This document shows, in pieces, positions 54,601 to 63,800 of a stretch of 64,000 nt of DNA. Position 1 is the stretch's first letter; each line of letters starts with the position of its first letter. Source of the DNA: Theropithecus gelada (Eukaryota > Chordata > Mammalia > Primates > Cercopithecidae); contig NC_037689.1 of the NCBI RefSeq assembly GCF_003255815.1, forward strand, positions 52,642,088 through 52,706,087. Direction: 5' to 3'. A model generated the notes under the pieces. It worked only from the letters and a program-made list of their open reading frames with translations. It searched no databases and was not told the origin of the DNA. A program made the translations under genes and the position numbers.

Positions 54601-57600
54601 TTGAAAAAACTTTTAATGTGGCCTCTCCCAGTAATTTTATGAATAATATGGCAATATATTTCTAAGTGATAACATACCTCAGTAGCTTAGCAACAGACAG
54701 AAAATTGTTCAAGAAGCAAACTGACCAACAGATCGATGTCCACCTATAGGGACAAATCCAAGGGTGTGCTGGAAGGCTCACTTCTTTTCCCCATCCCATG
54801 AAAAACTTTTATTAGTGACTTAGACAAAACTATGTTTGTATTAGAAGACCTAGTTTATCGTATTTGTCAGAGTCCCAAAATGGAAACTGAATTCTGTCCA
54901 TCTGGTTGTGTCATACACAGAATATGCTCAATAAAAACCTTTGATCGTGATAAAATATGTTCTGTCTTGGATTCCTTTTTTTCTTTAGGGTTCTGTAGCT
55001 ATAGCTGGTGCTGTTATTCGCTGGCTAAGAGACAATCTTGGAATTATAAAGACCTCAGAAGAAATTGGTGAGTGTGTTCTAACAAAAGGTCAGAAAATCT
55101 GAAAAATGACACATTTCAGTATTTTATCTTTGCAATCTGTGAATACTTATGCTTTGCCCCAAATGTGATCCATAAATTATATAGATCCCTAGTATGAGTT
55201 TGACTTATACAAAAGACTATTTTGTGAGGACTTATAAAACAAGGAATTGTCATAATTAGTGGTGGTTATTAATAAACTGGCAATGTAGGGCATAAAAATT
55301 ATCCAAGTGTAAAATTGAACACTGGAGATTGCCAGAAGCTGCAGATAGAGAAGTTGAGTTAAATTTATCTGATGAGAAAGAGCTTTAACTCTTAGATTAG
55401 AGTGAGCATTAAAACTCTGGTACCTATAATTTAAGTATTAATACGGCTGTTTTCAGTCTATAGATAATTAGTTTGAGCTTCCCTAGTCACTCTTTCATCC
55501 GCTTGTTTAACTTTGCCTGAAGGTGAGACAATCAGAAATACATTTCTGATTAGGGACACACTAGAGGCCACTTTTTCATCTCCTAGTCAGCAACCTTAAA
55601 AATAGTGGAAATGAGCTAAAATACCTTAAAGAAACGCATCTGGTTCCTTGATTTCTTGAGCTAAGCTACATTTTAGTGGGGGGTATTTAATGTGGGAGAA
55701 ACTCGTTTTTGTTGATCCTAGCATACTACTATAGTTAGCAACATTTTGCTCTACCAATGAATTGGAAACCAAAACCCCTGTCCTAATTTTTCTAATTTTT
55801 AAAATAGGTGTGCTTATTTAATAATACACAATATTTGTATGATTTTTGTTTTTTTTTTTTTTGTTTTGCTTTGTTTTTAATGATAGAAAAGCTTGCTAAA
55901 GAAGTAGGTACTTCTTATGGCTGCTACTTTGTCCCAGCATTTTCGGGGTTATATGCACCTTATTGGGAGCCCAGTGCAAGAGGGTAAGTATTGAAAATGT
56001 GGTGTGCTTTTGGGGATCTTTATTTATTTACTACAGTCATTAATAACTAATTAGTTTCTTATCTATTTTCAAATAATTATAATGTGTTGAGAAAACCTTT
56101 TATTTTTGGAGAATATAATTTCAGAAACTTTAAGCTCCAAGAAGTTATGAATCAGCTGACAATAACCCCTGCCATATCCATATTCATGTTATCTTTTATC
56201 TTCAAGATGTCTGCAAGTTGTATAGTGAAGGGACATCATCATAATGAATATTGGTCAGTTTTACGATGCCATCATCTCTTCAAATGCATCATAAACTTTT
56301 TCATGTATGAATGCAGAATTGTGAAATATAAGGACTTTCTGAGTTACCTAATGATTATATCCAGTTTTCTCTTCCTGGACACTTCTATCTATCAAATTTG
56401 ACCTTTTCATATTTGAGATATTTCAAATTGATTGGTTTATACCATTCTAATCTGAAAATCTTTGTGCGTATTTTTAGGATAATCTGTGGACTCACTCAGT
56501 TCACCAATAAATGCCATATTGCTTTTGCTGCATTAGAAGCTGTTTGTTTCCAAACTCGAGAGGTAACAAATACGGGCCTGTTTTCTTGTACTTAGTTCAC
56601 TTTTATCACTCTTAAGTTATATGGTAACACCTGAGCTTTATTCAGTACTGAAAATGTAGTTAATCAAATATTACGGCTACCTAAATACTAATCTAAATAT
56701 AAGCAGGGTTTTTTTTCCCTTTTTCCAGCTGTCATTACCTTCTAAGTTCCTGTTCCCTGTCAGGCACTGAGAATGTTATGGTTGTGGGGAGGCTGAGTGG
56801 CACACATTAGGCAAAGGAAATAGCACAAACATAGGCATCAAGGCAGAAAAACAGGGTACCAAACAGAGTTGTATAGCTTAGCTGAATATCAAGGTGAATG
56901 CAGAGGTGTAGTGAGAGAAAAGGTTGGCTGTGAGCAGATCAAAGAGGGCTTAGAAGACTAGAATAAGAAGTCTCAATTTATTCCATAGGCTCTTGGAAGC
57001 CTTGAGAGTTGAGTGGAGGATTGCCATTTTCAGAGATGTTACTATGAAATAGATTTATAACATTAATTGCACTGGTTTATTTAAGATTTTGGATGCCATG
57101 AATCGAGACTGTGGAATTCCACTCAGTCATTTGCAGGTAGATGGAGGAATGACCAGCAACAAAATTCTTATGCAGCTACAAGCAGACATTCTGTATATTC
57201 CAGTAGGTTAGTAAGTCTTCATTCCTTTAAACTCCTGGAGTAATGTTTCTTGGGAAAAACTAGTTCTTTGGGCATATGTAACCACAAAGATGTTGATGGA
57301 ACTCTCTCCCCTCAGTGAAGCCCTCGATGCCTGAAACCACTGCACTAGGTGCTGCTATGGCGGCAGGGGCTGCAGAAGGAGTCGGCGTATGGAGTCTCGA
57401 ACCCGAGGATTTGTCTGCCGTCACAATGGAGCGGTTTGAACCTCAGATTAATGCTGAGGGTACATTTAAATAATGAAATGTTTAGTGATAATACTGTGAA
57501 AACGACCTTAGTGCATGGGAGTTTTGTTTTTCTGTTTAGTTAAAAGTTAAGGAACCGGCCGGGCGCGGTGGCTCACGCCTGTAATCCCAGCACTTTGGGA

Positions 57601-57845
57601 GGCCAAGGTGGGTGGATCACGAGGTCAGGAGATCCAGACCATCCTGGCTAACATGGTGAAACCCCGTCTCTACTAAAAATACATTAAAAAAAAAAAATTA
57701 GCGGGGCGTGGTGGCGGGCGCCTGTAGTCCCAGCTACTCGGGAGGCTGAGGCAGGAGAATGGCGTGAACCCGGGAGGTGGAGCTTGCAGTGAGCCGAGAT
57801 CGCGCCACTGCACTCCAGCCTGGGCGACAGAGCGAGACTCCGTCT

Positions 57846-57879
<34 letters not shown>

Positions 57880-60800
57880 AAGGAACCAAGTAAAATAGTA
57901 AATGTTATCATTGCAGATTCGGGTACTAAGCATATTGGGCTTTACTGAATAAATGTGAATGACAGAAATCGTTGTTTATCAAAAGAACTTCTAAAATCAC
58001 TTTTTAAAAACCATTTGCTTTTAATGTTTATGGTCCTTTAGTGTAGGATAATAATACTGACACACTGTCGGGTATAGCTAGTTAGAACAGCCTTTTTTAA
58101 AGTGAGAAGGAAGATATATCAGCCACTCATCTCTAATGTCTATACCAGATCATCTTTGGTGCCAGTGGTCCAGCTTTGGGACATAATTAGCTGGGTTAAG
58201 AGACACTCTGTTAACTTTTAAGCACAGCAGGACTAACCTGATGAAGGCAGCAACAATTTAAGTAAGTGAACATTAGATATCTGATTCACTGTGCTAACTA
58301 AGCTAAGCCACAAGCTGTGATCAGCACTTTCACTAAAATGTAGTGATGCCGTTCTTAAATTTAAATAAATGTAGAAAAAATAAGGTTTTATATATTAGAA
58401 TTGGTTTTATAACTTTTTAAAAACCTATGCATAAAATAGCATCAGCTGGGAATGGTGATATGTGCCTATAGTCCCAGCTACCCAGGAGGATCTCTTGGGC
58501 CCAAGAGTTCGAGTCCAGCCTAGGTAACATAATGAGACCCCTGTCTCTTAAAAAAAAGAAAGCATCGAAGTGGATTTTAAGATATTGGGAATAAGCTTTC
58601 AAATGCATTTTTCTTTGGTTTTCTGGGAGACTATGCCAGTGTTTCTCAATTTTATTCATTCAACATATAAGAAAATGAATTATAATACTAGTAATTTTAT
58701 AGTCAGAGTATACCATGTACCTTGATTTAGAAATGTATTTCAACATCTGATATTCTGTCATTTTTAACTTTTGCAATACTGGATGAAATATGAAGTTCAA
58801 AAAATGTTTCTACTTTTCAAAAAAAAAAATCAACTTTATAATAAGCAAATAATGTCCAGAGCAGGTATATGGCCTCTAAATGCCAATCTTACTCTTAAAG
58901 CAAGGAAGCTCTATGTCAAGACAGCCATCTCCATTCGTAGGAGAGCCATCTTTGCTGGTGTTGAAGGCCTTAGCCTGGGGTTGATCAGTCATGCCCTATT
59001 GTCCTCCCTCTCACCAGCCCTCACTCCTCCCCATAAATGAATGGGCGCCTAGATATAAATAGTACATTTTGCCAGCAAACAGTTGTTTATAGCCAACCAC
59101 AGGCCAGAGACTGTACTGATGTGGGGATATAGAGATGAATAAAGCCTTATCTTCTTACCTTCTTTTGCCCTTCAGAAGATTAAAGTATATTGGGAGCAGT
59201 AGACAAAACCATAAAAATTCACTGTGGTAGCTGACATCCTGGGGTATGTGTGAAGAGGAGGCGGGGATAGAAATGGGGCACCAGAAGGCTTTCTGAAGTG
59301 AGTGATTCTTGAGCCTTGTCTCCTGGGTGTTGCAGGCCTCAGGTGCTATGGAAAGTCTGGGAGGCTTGAGAGAAAGGTAGCCCCACATGGGGTTCACCAC
59401 CCTTAGAAGTACAGCATCAAGCTCATTTTTGTTTAGACTTTCTGTTGTGGATTTCCACCTTTAAAAAATCTTGCTTTAAGATGCTGGGGTTAGGGGGCAT
59501 GGGGCTGACTCAGAGGAATGCAATTCAAATCTTATGAGAAACCAGTATTTGTTAAATCCTCTGACTGAAATAAAAACGCCTCCTTCTAGTCTTCCCACAT
59601 TACAGCATACCCTTTTCCTCATACTCTTTCCCCCAAAAAGAAGAGAAAGCAGATCAAATGGGATTCCCCTTTCTAATTCATTACCACTTGTTTGTGAGTG
59701 GCCCAGTCTGCATAGCAGGCAGTCTGTCTACCAGTCTTCCTTTACCCTGCTGAATTTCCCCTATCCTGTTTTTGTTTGTTTGTTTGTTTGCTTGCTTGTT
59801 TTTGAGACCGAGTCTTGCTCTGTCACCCAGGCTAGAGTGCAGTGGTATGATCTTGGCTCACTGCAACCTCCGCCTCCCAGGCTCAAATGATTCTCCTACT
59901 TTAGCCTCCCGGGTAGCTGGTACTACAGGCAGGGTTTTACCATGGTGCTCAGGCTGGTCTCAAACTCCTGAGCTCAAGCGATCCTCCCTCTTCACCCTCC
60001 CAAAATGCTGGGATTACAGGCATGAGCCACCACACCCAGCCTCCCTGTGTCCTGTTTCACTCCAACTTCCAAGCAAGCATCTCTTCCAGTCACTGGCAGT
60101 CATCAGCAACCATGTGCTTTCAAATCTGAGTACTGCTAAAGCCCCACTGCAGTTTAATGTGTGCAATAATTTGTGAAGAATGTTGAGTGATCATAAGTAT
60201 GGTACGTAGAACATCTCAGCAAACTACCTTTCATATGTGTTTTTTCTACCTTCTAATTCTAGAAAGTGAAATTCGTTATTCTACATGGAAGAAAGCTGTG
60301 ATGAAGTCAATGGGTTGGGTTACAACTCAATCTCCAGAAAGTGGTAAAAATGTTTTTGTTTATTACTGCCACATTTTCTTAGTATGTTAAATAGTTATTT
60401 AAGTATCTAGCCATTTACACATAGCCAGGCTGCTCTGAAGCAAAGCGTTATCGTATGTCCAGAGATTCTAACATTTTGAAAACACTTTAAAGTTCTAAAC
60501 ACAAAATGTAAATTATCAGGTTGATATACATACTTAACTCTATCCTGCCATATCTTTCCTTATTAGTTTATTCTTGGTACTTCAATTGACAACTTAGTCT
60601 TCCAAGAGTAAAATTATTTCTAGTTTCTTCTTAATGAAAAAAAAAATCAACTAGAGTCTTCATTTTTTTCCCCCTCTCCTCTTACTTTACCTTTTTGGGG
60701 GGCTGTCTTTATGACTTGAACCAACTGAAAACTGTATTAATTTCAGAATATATTCTGCTACTTCCTAGGCTGATTCCAAGTACATAATAGGAATTCCTTT

Positions 60801-63800
60801 GGAATCAGAGAGGAAGAAATATACCAAACATAGTAAATTCGAACTCTTATAAATAGATTGGGAAATGCTCTTAGCAGAAAAAATAGTGGACTATTCTACC
60901 TTACGATCACTTAGGAAGGTCAAGAGCTTAAGTAAACCATTTAAACAGCCTTAAGATGCATAGTATTATTTTTTGCTAAATACAAGATGTGGAGCATAAT
61001 GAATGGAACAATGGCAAATAATTTATTGAAGCATATACTTTTTTTTTTTTTTTTTGAGACAGAGTCTTGCTCTGTCACCCAGGCTAGAGTACAGTGGCAC
61101 GATCTTGGCCCACTGCAACCTCTGCCTCGTGGGTTTAAATGATTTTCTTGCCTCAGCCTCCCAAGTAGCTGGGGTTATAGGTGCCCACCACCACGCCCAG
61201 CTAATTTTTTTTGTATTTTTAGTAGAGACGGGGTTTCACCATGTTGGCCAGGCTGGTCTGGAACTCCTGACCTCAAGTGATCCACCTGCCTTGGCTTCCC
61301 AAAGTTCTGGGATTACAGGCGTGAGCCACCGCACCTGACTTGAGCATATACTTTAATGGGGAAGAGTTGACAAATGAAATAATACCTGCCTTCCTTCCAA
61401 CCCCAAAGTTAATGTATCTGTTTTTTAGGAAAGCTTCCAGAACTATCTACTGCCACAGATAACTGTGGTCTGTATTTTCAGTCCCGGATGTTCCTATTTG
61501 AAGCTTTTGTTTTTCTCCTAAATAAGCTTAATATCTTTTGTTGTGAGACTCAGCTTCCTTTTCCAAGATGGTGGCAAAGTTTTTCTTGCTAAGACTGTAA
61601 TTTTGAGAGACCCTTTACAATTAAACTTCTCAATCATAAGTATTTTTCTAGCACAGTGCTAGTTGCTGTGTGAGATAGACGTAAGCCCTGACTTCTTTTC
61701 TAGTTGCCCTTAATTATTGCTTGTAAGAAGTGGAGTTACATGATTTCTTTAACTAGCTAGACGTTTTAAAATGGCACTTTAAATGGCATGTTTAAAATGG
61801 CATTTTGTTTTGTTTTTTGTGTTTTGAGATGGAGTCTCACTCTGTCGCCCAGGCTGGAGTGCAGTGTTGCGATCTTAGCTCACTGCAACCTCTGCCCTCC
61901 AAGTTCAAGCCATTCTCCTGCCTCAGGCTCCCGAATAGCTGGGATTACAGGTGCCTGCCACCACGCCCGGCAATTTTTTTGTATTTTTAGTAGAGATGGG
62001 GTTTCACTATCTTGACCAGGCAGGTCTTGAACTCCTGACCTCGTGATCCACCAGCCTTGGCCTTCCAAAGTGCTGGGATTACAGGCGTGAGCCACCGCGC
62101 CCGGCCTTAAAATGGCATTTTAATCCTCCTGTCTCCCTCCCTTCAACCCCATGTCTTACACACAGATATACAGTTCTCCTCACTAGCAGTTCAGGATGTA
62201 ATTTTAACTGCAAAATTCCCACAAAATCAACTGATCATTTTTCCCTTGTTTGTGTACTTGACTATCAATGAATTTAAAATCCTAAAAAAAAGTTGATAAA
62301 ACAAAAAAAAGATATGATTGCTCCAATTTCTGCTATCAGCATTAATGATAAAAGTAGTTTGGTTTGTGAGAGTTTTATATTTTAAAGAACTTTGTTTTTG
62401 TTTCAGTTAGGCTGCAGTGGATTTAAGCCAGTTTGAAATTTGTTTGTTTGTTTGTTTGTTGGAGATGGAGTTTCACACTTGTTGCCCAGGCTGGAGTGGT
62501 GCAATGGCGCGATCTCCGCTCACCGCAGCCTCTGCCTCCCGGGTTCAAGCAATTCTCCTGCCTCAGCCTCCTGAGTAGCTGGGATTACAGGCATGTGCCA
62601 CCATGCCCAGCTAATTTTGTATTTTTAGTAGACACTAGATTTCTCCATGTTGGTCAGCCTAGTCTCGACTCCCAACCTCTCAGGTGGTCCGCCCACCTCG
62701 GCCTCCCAAAGTGCTAGGATTACAGGCATGAGCCACCGCACCCGGCCTGAAAATGTTTTTTGAATAGATTTATGAAAAACACTCTAATATGTAATATTTT
62801 GGGGGTCTCTAAGCTGTGTAATAAAGTTGGAATAGTAATCGTCAGTTAATAAAATGCTAGTTGTATTCCTTTAAGCAATCTAAGCTATATAACTATATAA
62901 TTTATATGATAACAGCAATGCAGATAGAATCCTATTTTAATAAACTTGAAAGGATATTAGAACTGCTACCTGTATCTTTACCTATGGGAAGAATATGAGG
63001 CTTGCTTAAGTTTCAAAGCAGTTTGCCAATTTTGAAGCAATCATATTTATTTTCTTGTTTGTGACTACATTTGAATGCTTTGTAAACAATTTTTAACATA
63101 TTTTTAATATGTGTTTAAAATGTATTGTCAGGTGCATCTTGTTACATACCAAATTCTATTAAAAAAATAACACTGGCCGGGCGTGGTGGCTCACGCCTGT
63201 AATCCTAGCACTTTGGGAGACTGAGGCGGGTGGATCACGAGGTCAGGAGATTGAGACCATCCTGGCTAACACGGCGAAACTCCTTCTCTACTAAAAATAC
63301 AAAAATAAATTAGCCGGGCGTGGTGGCGGATGCCTGTAGTCCCAGCTATTCCGGAGGCTGAAGCAGGAGAATGGCGTGAACCCGGGGGGCGGAGCTTGCA
63401 ATGAGCCGAGATCCCGCCACTGCACTGCACTCCAGTCTGGGTGACAGAGCGAGACTCCGTCTCAAAAAAAAATAAATAAATAAAAATTAAAATTGAACTA
63501 ATATTTTAGCAAAAAATAGGGTTTTAAGTTCATCTTAGAACACTAATATAACTCTTCTCTCATAGCCAAAAGACCTATAATTTGAACTTGGGTGGAATTA
63601 AATAGATCATTTAGTATATTTGGGGGAAGAATCAAGAAAGCTAAAATTAACAGCCTCCCAAAAAGTTATCCATAGGCTCTCTCTGGCTTTGCCAGCGGAA
63701 GGCTAATGTTGGTCTATATGTATTATGTTCTTGGCTGTGTGGCATGCTATCTGTATTGTTTGTTAACTGTCATAAGCCTTCAATATTGATTATATTTTTG

